This document shows positions 34,381 to 42,233 of a DNA stretch of 64,000 nucleotides, in pieces. How positions within the stretch are numbered: position 1 is the first letter of the stretch; each line of letters starts with the position of its first letter. The position numbers and the translations under genes were made by a program. The notes under the pieces are model-generated. The model was not told the origin of the DNA and searched no databases. It saw only the letters and a program-made list of their open reading frames with translations. Source of the stretch: Thiobacillus sp. (lineage in GTDB: Bacteria > Pseudomonadota > Gammaproteobacteria > Burkholderiales > Thiobacillaceae); contig JANJWS010000103.1 in assembly GCA_024709425.1 (NCBI GenBank), forward strand, positions 1-64,000, given 5' to 3'.

Positions 34381-34535
34381 TGTACCTGAACAAGGGCACC
34401 CGCGTGAGCCTCAGCCTGTCCTGTTCGCCACTCGGGTTCTTCAGCGGCAGCACCTGCCGCATGACGATGTTCAGCCTCACGCTGTTGTTCGTCGAGTTCC
34501 GGGTGCTGCGGCGCCACGGCGCGCCCTGTCTCTGA
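34380..34535 (+). CDS. microprotein 2 (51 aa), uncharacterised paralog of microprotein 1
   Basis: TGATG stop/start overlap with microprotein 1; MYLNKGTRVSLSLSCSPLGFFSGSTCRMTMFSLTLLFVEFRVLRRHGAPCL; about half identical over 31 aa. Confidence 0.75.
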   Translation: MYLNKGTRVSLSLSCSPLGFFSGSTCRMTMFSLTLLFVEFRVLRRHGAPCL

Positions 34536-34559
34536 GCGCCCGGGGCGCGCCCGCCTCAC

Positions 34560-35843
34560 TCAACGCCTGATTTCCAGCACGGCCTCCAGGCCGCCACCCG
34601 CGCGGTTTCTCAGCGTCACTTCCCAGCCATTCGTCTCCGCCAGCTGGCGCACGATCGCCAGCCCCAGTCCGGTGCCTCCCGTCGCCTGCGAGCGCGAATT
34701 CTCGATCCGGTAGAACGGTCGGAACACCTTCTCCAGTTGCGCCTCCGGAATGCCGGGGCCGGCGTCGCGCACGGTCACGCGCACCGCCTGGTCGCCGCAT
34801 TCCAGCCCAAGCTCGACCGCCGCGCCGCCATAGCGCAGGGCGTTCTGGATGAGGTTGGCGAGGATCTGCCGCACGGCCAACGGGCCGGCATCGACCGTGC
34901 AAGCCGGCGCGCCGGACCACGCCACGCCGGCTTCCTGCGCCAGCTCGGCGAGCAAGGCCGCGAGGTCGAAACGCGCCGCAGCCTCGGGACGCGTGGTGCG
35001 GGCGAGATCGAGGTAACCGGCAATGAGCCGGTTCATGTCGCCAAGATCGGCAAGCGCCCGGTCGATGCGCGCCGGACTGGGCGCATCGCGCAGCAGTTCC
35101 AGGTTGAGCTGCAGGCGTGTCATCGGCGTGCGCAGGTCGTGCGAGATACCACCGAGCAGCGTGGTGCGGTTGTCGAGCAGGTCGCGCACTTCGGTCGCCA
35201 TGGTGTTGAAGCGGCGCGCCAGCTCGGCAAGCTCCGCCGGCCCGGTTTCCGGCAGTGGCTCGGGCAACTGGCCCGCGCCGACCTGGCGCGCCGCCTGCGC
35301 CGCGCGCGCCAGCGGGACGGTGATGCGGCGCACCAGGAACAGCGCTGTCAGGAGGCTCAGCAGGGTGCCCAGCACGATGACTACCAGCGCGGTGAGCGGC
35401 GGGCGCACGGCATAGCGCTGCGGAAAGAAGCCGACACGCAGGTCATGCCCGCCTACCGGCAGATCGATCCACACCGCGGCGGTGCCCGGAACCCCGCGCA
35501 ATTCGACGGCTTCGGCGGCACGACGGGCAAGCGCAGCCTCGATCTGCCGGCGGAAAGCAAAGCGCGGCGGTTCAGCGGTCGCGCCGACATCGACCGTGGT
35601 GAGCCGCAGGCCATGGCGCCGCGCCAGCTCGCGCTCGAACGCGGCGCGCGTCTCGGGCGGCAGCTCCACCCAGGTCTGCGCGGACAGCACGATCAGCCCC
35701 GCGAGGTCGTCGGCCGAGCGCTCCGCCACGGGCACGATGACGGTACGATACACCACCCAGGACGCCGCCATCTGGAAGACGATGAACGCGATCGCCAGGG
35801 TCAGCGCGGTGCGCGCGTAGAGCGAGCCGGCGATGCGCCGCAT
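34560..35843 (-). CDS. EnvZ/RstB-like sensor histidine kinase
   Basis: HAMP region, H-box GGISHDLRTPMTRLQLNLELL, ATPase motifs LIQNALRYGG, VRDAGPGIPE, GGTGLGLAIVRQL. Confidence 0.93.
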   Translation of the reverse strand: MRRIAGSLYARTALTLAIAFIVFQMAASWVVYRTVIVPVAERSADDLAGLIVLSAQTWVELPPETRAAFERELARRHGLRLTTVDVGATAEPPRFAFRRQIEAALARRAAEAVELRGVPGTAAVWIDLPVGGHDLRVGFFPQRYAVRPPLTALVVIVLGTLLSLLTALFLVRRITVPLARAAQAARQVGAGQLPEPLPETGPAELAELARRFNTMATEVRDLLDNRTTLLGGISHDLRTPMTRLQLNLELLRDAPSPARIDRALADLGDMNRLIAGYLDLARTTRPEAAARFDLAALLAELAQEAGVAWSGAPACTVDAGPLAVRQILANLIQNALRYGGAAVELGLECGDQAVRVTVRDAGPGIPEAQLEKVFRPFYRIENSRSQATGGTGLGLAIVRQLAETNGWEVTLRNRAGGGLEAVLEIRR

Positions 35844-35850
35844 GCGCGGG

Positions 35851-36567
35851 TCAGCCCTTGCCCTGCGGAACGAAGATATAACCCTGCCCGCGCTGGGTGC
35901 GAATGTAGGCGGGGTTGGCCGGATCCTCCTCGATCTTCTTGCGCAGGCGGTTGACGCGCACGTCGATGCTGCGGTCGAAAGGGTCGCGCTCGAAGCCGCG
36001 CAGCTGGTCCATCAGCCAGTCGCGCGACAGCGCGCGATTGGCGTGGCTGACGAAGATTTCCAGCAGCTCATATTCGCCGCCGGTGAGCGCGATCTCGGTG
36101 CCGTCGCGGGACAGTGTGCGGGCGTCGAGGTTGACGCTGAACGGCCCGAAATTCACCCGCCGCGCGGCATCCGCGGCAGCGGGCGCGGGGGCCACGCCGC
36201 GCCGCAGCACGGCACGGATGCGCGCCAGCAGTTCGCGCGGGTTGAACGGTTTGGGCAGGTAGTCGTCCGCGCCGACTTCGAGGCCGATGATGCGGTCGAT
36301 ATCCTCGCCCTTGGCCGACAGCATGATGATGGGCGGAAACCCCGGCTGCGCGCGCAGCCGGCGCGCGATCGAGAGGCCGTCCTCGCCCGGCATCATCCAG
36401 TCGAGCACGACCAGATCGGGCCGCTTCGTCGCAAGCAGGCCATCGAGCGTCACGGCATCGCCGGCGGTTTCGACGGCGTAGCCCTGTGCGGTCAGGTATT
36501 CGGCCACCAGTTCGCGAATGCCGGGGTCGTCGTCGGTGACGTAAATGAGGTCCTTGTCCATGCGCAA
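35851..36567 (-). CDS. OmpR-family response regulator
   Basis: Receiver (DLIYVTDDDPGIRELVAEYL...LVVLDWMMPGEDGL) and winged-helix output (RSIDVRVNRLRKKIEEDPANPAYIRTQRGQGYIF). Confidence 0.95.
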   Translation of the reverse strand: MRMDKDLIYVTDDDPGIRELVAEYLTAQGYAVETAGDAVTLDGLLATKRPDLVVLDWMMPGEDGLSIARRLRAQPGFPPIIMLSAKGEDIDRIIGLEVGADDYLPKPFNPRELLARIRAVLRRGVAPAPAAADAARRVNFGPFSVNLDARTLSRDGTEIALTGGEYELLEIFVSHANRALSRDWLMDQLRGFERDPFDRSIDVRVNRLRKKIEEDPANPAYIRTQRGQGYIFVPQGKG

Positions 36568-36604
36568 ACTATAGCAGCGCCACCGGCACCGCCTCTCCCA
36601 TCCG

Positions 36605-36620
36605 GTTACACACTGTTACA
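36605..36620. promoter_or_regulatory. OmpR/RstA-like direct repeat binding site
   Basis: GTTACA-cact-GTTACA, 10-bp period, in the divergent intergenic region next to an OmpR-family regulator gene. Confidence 0.5.
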
Positions 36621-36713
36621 AAATCACCCTTGCGCGAAACGGTGCGCTTACTTTTCCCACCCACAATGCGAAGCGTGGAAGCGAAACACGCGACCACAGA
36701 AACGGAGACCACG

Positions 36714-37004
36714 ATGAATGCACGCACAACCTGGATGTTTGGACTGGCCGGACTGGGGCTTGCCCTGGTGGCACCGGTTCATGCCGCGCCGAACACTTAC
36801 CTGGATGGCGCTTTCTTCGCGGCTCGCCAGGAAGTCGAGCGGGATGCCCGCCGCGATGCGCGCGAGCCGCGCCGCGACGAGCGCCGCACCCGGAAAGGCG
36901 AGGCCGAAGCGGAGACCGAGAACGAACGCGGTTATGGCTATGGCTACGAGCGCCGCAAGGAGCGGCGCGAGGAAGAAGACAGCCGCTCACGCGGCCGCCG
37001 CTGA
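36714..37004 (+). CDS. secreted Arg/Glu-rich low-complexity protein
   Basis: Signal peptide MNARTTWMFGLAGLGLALVAPVHA, then a charged low-complexity tail (ERDARRDAREPRRDERRTRKGEAEAETENER...). Confidence 0.7.
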   Translation: MNARTTWMFGLAGLGLALVAPVHAAPNTYLDGAFFAARQEVERDARRDAREPRRDERRTRKGEAEAETENERGYGYGYERRKERREEEDSRSRGRR

Positions 37005-37038
37005 AGCGGTTTCATACACACAGGAAAAGGAGCCCACC

Positions 37039-37623
37039 ATGAACAAACTGACTTTCAACACCACCCTGATCGCCGCCCTGCTCGCAGCCAGTGGCGCAGC
37101 GCAGGCCGGCCGGGGCCATGATCGTGCGGACGGCTTTGTCACCCGCGCGAAGGTCGTCGCCAGCGTGCCGGTGTACGAGACGATCAACGAGCCGCGCCGC
37201 GAATGCTGGGTCGAGACGGTCGGCTACGAAACCCGCAGCCTCCGCAGCGGCAACAACACCGGGGGCGCCGTGCTGGGCGCCATCGCCGGCGGCCTGATCG
37301 GCTCCACGGTCGGCAAGGGTGACGGCAAGGTTGCCGCCGCAGCCGTCGGCGCCGCCACCGGCGCAGTCGTTGGCGACCGCTGGAACGGTAACGGCACCCG
37401 CTATGAGTCGCGCCCACAGCAGGTCGAACGCTGCCGCACGCACGACGATTACCGCCAGGTGATCACCGGCTACGACGTGCGTTACCGCTTCCAGGGCCGC
37501 GAATACACCACCCGCCTGCCCTACGATCCGGGCGCGTGGCTCAACCTGAACGTGAGTTTTTCCGTGGCCGAAGACCAGCGCCCCGCGCGCTGGAACCAGG
37601 GCCGCAACGGCTGGGACGACTGA
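37039..37623 (+). CDS. glycine-zipper 2TM / 17-kDa surface antigen-like protein
   Basis: Signal peptide; GGAVLGAIAGGLIGSTVGKGDGKVAAAAVGAATGAVVGDR. Confidence 0.82.
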   Translation: MNKLTFNTTLIAALLAASGAAQAGRGHDRADGFVTRAKVVASVPVYETINEPRRECWVETVGYETRSLRSGNNTGGAVLGAIAGGLIGSTVGKGDGKVAAAAVGAATGAVVGDRWNGNGTRYESRPQQVERCRTHDDYRQVITGYDVRYRFQGREYTTRLPYDPGAWLNLNVSFSVAEDQRPARWNQGRNGWDD

Positions 37624-37656
37624 TCGTCGCCCCGCAACCTTGAAAGGAGCATTGCC

Positions 37657-38052
37657 ATGATCCGCAAACTACTCATTGCCGCCACCTTCGCCACCGCCAG
37701 CGTTTCCGGTACGGCGCTCGCCCACGGCGATTCCGGCTACGGCCGCGTCATCGAAGTCGAGCCACGCGTGTCGGTCTCCTTCGGTACCGGCTATTACGAT
37801 GGCTTCCGCGTGCTGTTCGAGAGCGGCGGCCAGCGTTACTGGACCTACACGCCGTACCGCCCCGGTCACGTGATCGTGCTGCCGCCGCCGCATCGCATGC
37901 ACCCGGTCCACCCCCGCGTCGTGCGCCACACCTACGGGTGGAACGAGCATCGCGGCTGGGACGACCGGCGCGACTGGCGCGATGATCGGCGGCGTGATCG
38001 CCGCGATGATCGGCGGGACGACCGCCGCGACGATCACCGCCACCGCTATTGA
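37657..38052 (+). CDS. secreted hypothetical protein with Asp/Arg repeat tail
   Basis: Signal peptide MIRKLLIAATFATASVSGTALA; C-terminal DDRRDWRDDRRRDRRDDRRDDRRDDHRHRY. Confidence 0.75.
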   Translation: MIRKLLIAATFATASVSGTALAHGDSGYGRVIEVEPRVSVSFGTGYYDGFRVLFESGGQRYWTYTPYRPGHVIVLPPPHRMHPVHPRVVRHTYGWNEHRGWDDRRDWRDDRRRDRRDDRRDDRRDDHRHRY

Positions 38053-38076
38053 CGGCGCCGGCTCTGCATCGGGGCG

Positions 38077-39507
38077 TCAGCCCTTGATGCAGACCAGGGG
38101 TTTCAGTTTCGCCACCTTGCGTGCCAGCCCGGCGCGATCGGCCGCTTCGACCACCGCACTGACATCCTTGTAAGCCCCCGGCGCCTCCTCGGCGACCCCG
38201 CGCAGGGAGGGGCTGCGAATCAGCACCCCCTGGCGCGCCAGTTCGTCGACCAGCGCGCGGCCTTGCCACTGGCGCGTTGCCTGATGCCGGCTCATGGCCC
38301 GCCCGGCCCCGTGGCACGCTGAAGCGAACGCACGCGCCCGGCCGGCTTCGGTGCCGACCAGCACGTAGGAGGCCGTACCCATGCTGCCGCCGATCAGCAC
38401 CGGCTGGCCAATATCGCGCAGGTCCCCGGGCAACGCGGGATGGCCAGGACCGAAGGCACGCGTAGCGCCCTTGCGGTGCACGTACAGGCGCCGCGTCTGC
38501 CCGCCGACGGTGTGCGGCTCCAGCTTGCAGGTGTTGTGCGAGACGTCGTAGACCAGGTCGAGCCGGGTGCCCGGACAAACGTCCGCAAACACCTCGCGCG
38601 CGAGATGGGTGATGACCTGGCGGTTGGCGAGTGCGCAGTTGATCGCCGCGCGCATCGCCCCCAGGTACGCCTGCCCCAGCGACGACCTGATCGGCGCGCA
38701 GGCGAGTTCGCGGTCGGGCAGGTCGATGCCGAAGCCCGGTGCCGCGATCACCATCTGCTTGAGAAATTCCGTGCCGATCTGGTGCCCCAGCCCGCGCGAG
38801 CCGCAGTGGATGCTCACCACCACCTCGCCCACGCGCAGGCGAAACCGGTCGGCCGCCTTGCGATCGTAGAGCTCGACGATTTCCTGCACTTCGAGGTAGT
38901 GGTTGCCCGAGCCCAGCGTGCCGATTTCGTCGCGCTGGCGGCGCTTGGCCTGATCCGACACCTTGACCGGTTCGGCGCCTTCCATGCGGCCGTGCTCCTC
39001 GATGCGTTCGAGGTCGGCCGCGTGGCCGTAGCCGCGCTCCACCGCCCAGCGCGCGCCGCTGCGCAACATGGCATCCATTTCGTGTGCGTTGAGGCGCAGC
39101 GACCCTGTGCTGCCGACCCCCGCGGGAATATGCGCGAACAGGCGGTCGGCCAGCCGCTGCCAGACCGGCTCGATTTCGGCGGCGGTCAGACCGGTGTGCA
39201 GGGTGCGCACGCCGCAGGAAATATCAAAACCCACCCCGCCGGCCGACACCACGCCGCCGTCGTCGGGATCGAACGCCGCCACGCCGCCGATGGCAAAGCC
39301 ATAACCCCAGTGCGCGTCCGGCATGGCATACGCCGCCTCGACGATGCCCGGCAGCGCGGCGACGTTGGCGAGCTGCTCGCCCACCTTCTCATCCATGGCG
39401 CGGACGAGCGCAGCGTCGGCATAGACCACCGCCGGCACGCGCATGCGCCCCACCGGCGCCATGCGCCATTCGGCATCCGACACCTGCGTGAAGCGCGCGA
39501 GATCCAT
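38077..39507 (-). CDS. rtcB: RNA-splicing ligase RtcB
   Basis: GGVGFDISCGVRTL, SGNHYLEVQEI, VSIHCGSRGLGHQIGTEF, YDVSHNTCKLEPH, SACHGAGRAMSRHQA. Confidence 0.95.
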   Translation of the reverse strand: MDLARFTQVSDAEWRMAPVGRMRVPAVVYADAALVRAMDEKVGEQLANVAALPGIVEAAYAMPDAHWGYGFAIGGVAAFDPDDGGVVSAGGVGFDISCGVRTLHTGLTAAEIEPVWQRLADRLFAHIPAGVGSTGSLRLNAHEMDAMLRSGARWAVERGYGHAADLERIEEHGRMEGAEPVKVSDQAKRRQRDEIGTLGSGNHYLEVQEIVELYDRKAADRFRLRVGEVVVSIHCGSRGLGHQIGTEFLKQMVIAAPGFGIDLPDRELACAPIRSSLGQAYLGAMRAAINCALANRQVITHLAREVFADVCPGTRLDLVYDVSHNTCKLEPHTVGGQTRRLYVHRKGATRAFGPGHPALPGDLRDIGQPVLIGGSMGTASYVLVGTEAGRARAFASACHGAGRAMSRHQATRQWQGRALVDELARQGVLIRSPSLRGVAEEAPGAYKDVSAVVEAADRAGLARKVAKLKPLVCIKG

Positions 39508-39521
39508 GATCCTAAAAACCC

Positions 39522-41138
39522 TCAGACGTCGACGACGCACTGCGCGAGCCAACTGCCGGCTGCGTCCTGTTCAACCTTCAAGACAGTATAGGTCGCGCCC
39601 TTGATCTCGACCGCGGGCTGGTGCCGCGCCGTGTCGACCGGTTCGCCCCATGCGGTCGCGTGCAGATGATGGTTTTCCACATCGACCGTAAACCGGCCGA
39701 ACAGCATGTGGCGCGCAGCCATTTCCAGGATCAGCGCATTGAGCCAGTCGACCAGCAGCAGTTCATCGTCGGGCGCCTCGCATTCGAAGTCGACCGCCTG
39801 CGTCCTGGCCACCCGCGCGGGATCGGTGACCACCGCCGTCATTGCCAGCGCCGCCTGCTCGAACGCCGCGGCGAGCGTGGGGCCGACACCGCGCACGCCC
39901 ATGTCGGCCTCGTGCGGGAAATGCTCCCAATGCACGCGTGCCGCGGCCACTGCCTGCGCACGCGCCTGAAAAATGGCGGCCTTGATGCGTGCCGGCTCGA
40001 CACTGCGCGCCACCGCGCCGGCGTCGACCGCCTGCGCGGCGCGCAGCGCCTGCCGCAGATGGTCTGGCGCGGGAAAGGCACGGGCCTCGTAGCCGGGACG
40101 GCCGCGAAAGTCGCATTCGCAGGCCTGCAGAAAATCCTCGAAGCGCTCCGACCGGCGGAACGCATCGACCCGTTCCAGCAGTTCGACGACGGTACCGGGA
40201 CGCAGTTCAAGCGCGCGATGAACCAGTCCGTGCTCGCGCGCAACGGCAATGGCGAGGTCGCGGCAGTCGGTCGGCACGCGCAGCCGTTCGCACATTTCGC
40301 CCACCAGCGCGGCACTCCGCGCTTCATGGCCGATGTGGCGCGGCCACAGTTCGGTGGGCGTCGTGCCCTTGCCGAGATCGTGCACGAGCGCGGCGAACCG
40401 TACCGGCAGCGTGTGTCCCCGCTGCGCCGCCCAGTCGATCACGCGCATGACATGGACGCCGGTATCGACCTCGGGATGGTGTTCGGCCGGCTGCGGCACG
40501 CCGAACAGGCGATCGAGCTCCGGCAACAGCCGCGCCAGCGCGCCGCAGTCGCGCAGCACCCCGAACATGCGCGAAGGCGTCGTTTCCATCAGCCCACGGG
40601 CGAGCTCCTGCCACACGCGTTCGGGGACCAGTGCGTCGACCTCGCCGTTGTCGACCATCTGCCGCATCAAAGCGAGCGTTTCGGGCGCGACCGAAAAATC
40701 AGTGAAGCGCGCAGCGAAACGCGCCACCCGCAGGATGCGCACCGGATCCTCGCCGAAGGCGTCGCTGACATGACGGAACACGCGTGCTTCCAGGTCGTGC
40801 CGGCCACCGTAGGGATCGATCAGCGCGCCGGCCTCGTCCTCGGCCATGGCATTGATGGTGAGATCGCGCCGGCGCAGGTCTTCCTCCAGCGTGACGTCTG
40901 GCGCCGCGTACACGGTGAAACCCTTGTAGCCGCGCCCGGACTTGCGTTCGGTGCGCGCGAGCGCGTATTCCTCGTGCGTATCGGGATGCAGGAACACCGG
41001 GAAATCCTTGCCGACCGGCTGGAAGCCCTGCGCGATCATCTCCTCCGGCGTGGCGCCGACGACGACGTGGTCGCGATCGGCCACCGCCCGCCCGAGCAGG
41101 CGATCACGCACCGCACCGCCGACGATGTAGGTCTTCAT
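39522..41138 (-). CDS. cca: CCA tRNA nucleotidyltransferase fused to archease
   Basis: N-terminal Cca ([36 protein letters not shown]-domain [12 protein letters not shown]), C-terminal archease ([31 protein letters not shown]...[22 protein letters not shown]...[13 protein letters not shown]) in one ORF; archease part 39522-39932. Confidence 0.93.
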   Translation of the reverse strand: MKTYIVGGAVRDRLLGRAVADRDHVVVGATPEEMIAQGFQPVGKDFPVFLHPDTHEEYALARTERKSGRGYKGFTVYAAPDVTLEEDLRRRDLTINAMAEDEAGALIDPYGGRHDLEARVFRHVSDAFGEDPVRILRVARFAARFTDFSVAPETLALMRQMVDNGEVDALVPERVWQELARGLMETTPSRMFGVLRDCGALARLLPELDRLFGVPQPAEHHPEVDTGVHVMRVIDWAAQRGHTLPVRFAALVHDLGKGTTPTELWPRHIGHEARSAALVGEMCERLRVPTDCRDLAIAVAREHGLVHRALELRPGTVVELLERVDAFRRSERFEDFLQACECDFRGRPGYEARAFPAPDHLRQALRAAQAVDAGAVARSVEPARIKAAIFQARAQAVAAARVHWEHFPHEADMGVRGVGPTLAAAFEQAALAMTAVVTDPARVARTQAVDFECEAPDDELLLVDWLNALILEMAARHMLFGRFTVDVENHHLHATAWGEPVDTARHQPAVEIKGATYTVLKVEQDAAGSWLAQCVVDV

Positions 41139-41153
41139 GGCGGCAGCGCCGGC

Positions 41154-42191
41154 TCAGCGGTGCGCGTGTTCGCGATACTGCTCGTAACGCGCCCGCGGAC
41201 TATCCGCGCCAAGATATTCCGGTGCGACCGCCTCCAGCGCGGCGGGCTGGAAATCGAACACCGCCGGCCAGCCGCCGGTGCAGACATTGTCGACCAGCAT
41301 GGCGTAGAAATTGTCGCGGGTCATCAGCTTTTTCCCGGGTTTCAGCTCCAGTGCCCAGGCCTGCAGGTAGGACAGCACATCACCAAGGGGAATGATCGGG
41401 CGGCGGTGTCCGGTGAGAGTGCCCACGTAACGCACCAGTTCCAGCAACGTGTAGGCGCGCGGACCGCACAGCTCGTATGCTTCGCCGATGGTCGCGGGAT
41501 TGTCGAGGCTGTCGGCAAAGGCGCGCGCGACGTCCTCGACGTGCACCGGCGCGAAGCGCGCACGAGCCCCGGCGAGCGGGACCACAGGAGCAAGCTTGAG
41601 CAGGCCGGCGAACATCGACAGGAAGGAATCACCGCGGCCGAAGATCACCGAGGGGCGGAACACGGTGACGTCGAGCCCATAACCGTGCACGAACTTCGGG
41701 CCGTCGAGGTACCACTTTTCGTGCTCGACATGGCGCCGCCCCGCCTCGCGCACCAGCGCCTCGCCAATGCCCTTGGAACGCTGGTAGGCCGAGCGCGAAT
41801 TGGGGTTGGCACCGAGCGCGCTCATGTGCAGCAGGCGGCGCACGCCGGCTTCGCCCATGGCGTGGACGACCTTGCGCGGCAGTTCGACATGCACGCGCTG
41901 GAAGTCGCCGCGCCGCTCGGACGGCTTGTCGACACGGCCAGCCTTCCCCTCATGCAGGATACCGACCAGGTTGATGACGGCATCGAGCCCGCGGAACTGG
42001 CGCAGCAGCGTCTGCGGATCGTGCACGTCGGCCTCGACCACCTCGACGGTGGGCAAGAGGATCAGTTCCTTGGCGGCCTCGCGGCGCCGGCTCAGCACCC
42101 GCACGTGGTGGCCGCGCGCGGCCAGCAGACTGACGATATGGGTGCCGACGAAGCCGGAACCGCCGAGAATGCCAATACGTTGCGTGCTCAT
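41154..42191 (-). CDS. NAD(P)-binding epimerase/NDUFA9-like protein
   Basis: IGILGGSGFVGTHIVSLLAARGHHVRVLSRR; complex I NDUFA9-like SDR. Confidence 0.87.
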   Translation of the reverse strand: MSTQRIGILGGSGFVGTHIVSLLAARGHHVRVLSRRREAAKELILLPTVEVVEADVHDPQTLLRQFRGLDAVINLVGILHEGKAGRVDKPSERRGDFQRVHVELPRKVVHAMGEAGVRRLLHMSALGANPNSRSAYQRSKGIGEALVREAGRRHVEHEKWYLDGPKFVHGYGLDVTVFRPSVIFGRGDSFLSMFAGLLKLAPVVPLAGARARFAPVHVEDVARAFADSLDNPATIGEAYELCGPRAYTLLELVRYVGTLTGHRRPIIPLGDVLSYLQAWALELKPGKKLMTRDNFYAMLVDNVCTGGWPAVFDFQPAALEAVAPEYLGADSPRARYEQYREHAHR

Positions 42192-42233
42192 GATGGTCTG
42201 CGGAAATGAATCGAATGACTATCGAATCATAGC

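Noticed and set aside
34536-34548. GCGCC-CGG-GGCGC hairpin after the microprotein operon as terminator
   Set aside because: Too short and lacks a U-tract; possible Rho-dependent end, but not supportable.
37940-38052. GATGATCGGCGG-type tandem DNA considered as a CRISPR or satellite array
   Set aside because: Repeats are in frame and encode a D/R-rich protein tail; no spacers.
39621-42209. 862-aa plus-strand ORF
   Set aside because: Fully antisense to cca-archease and the NDUFA9-like gene; composition typical of a shadow ORF.
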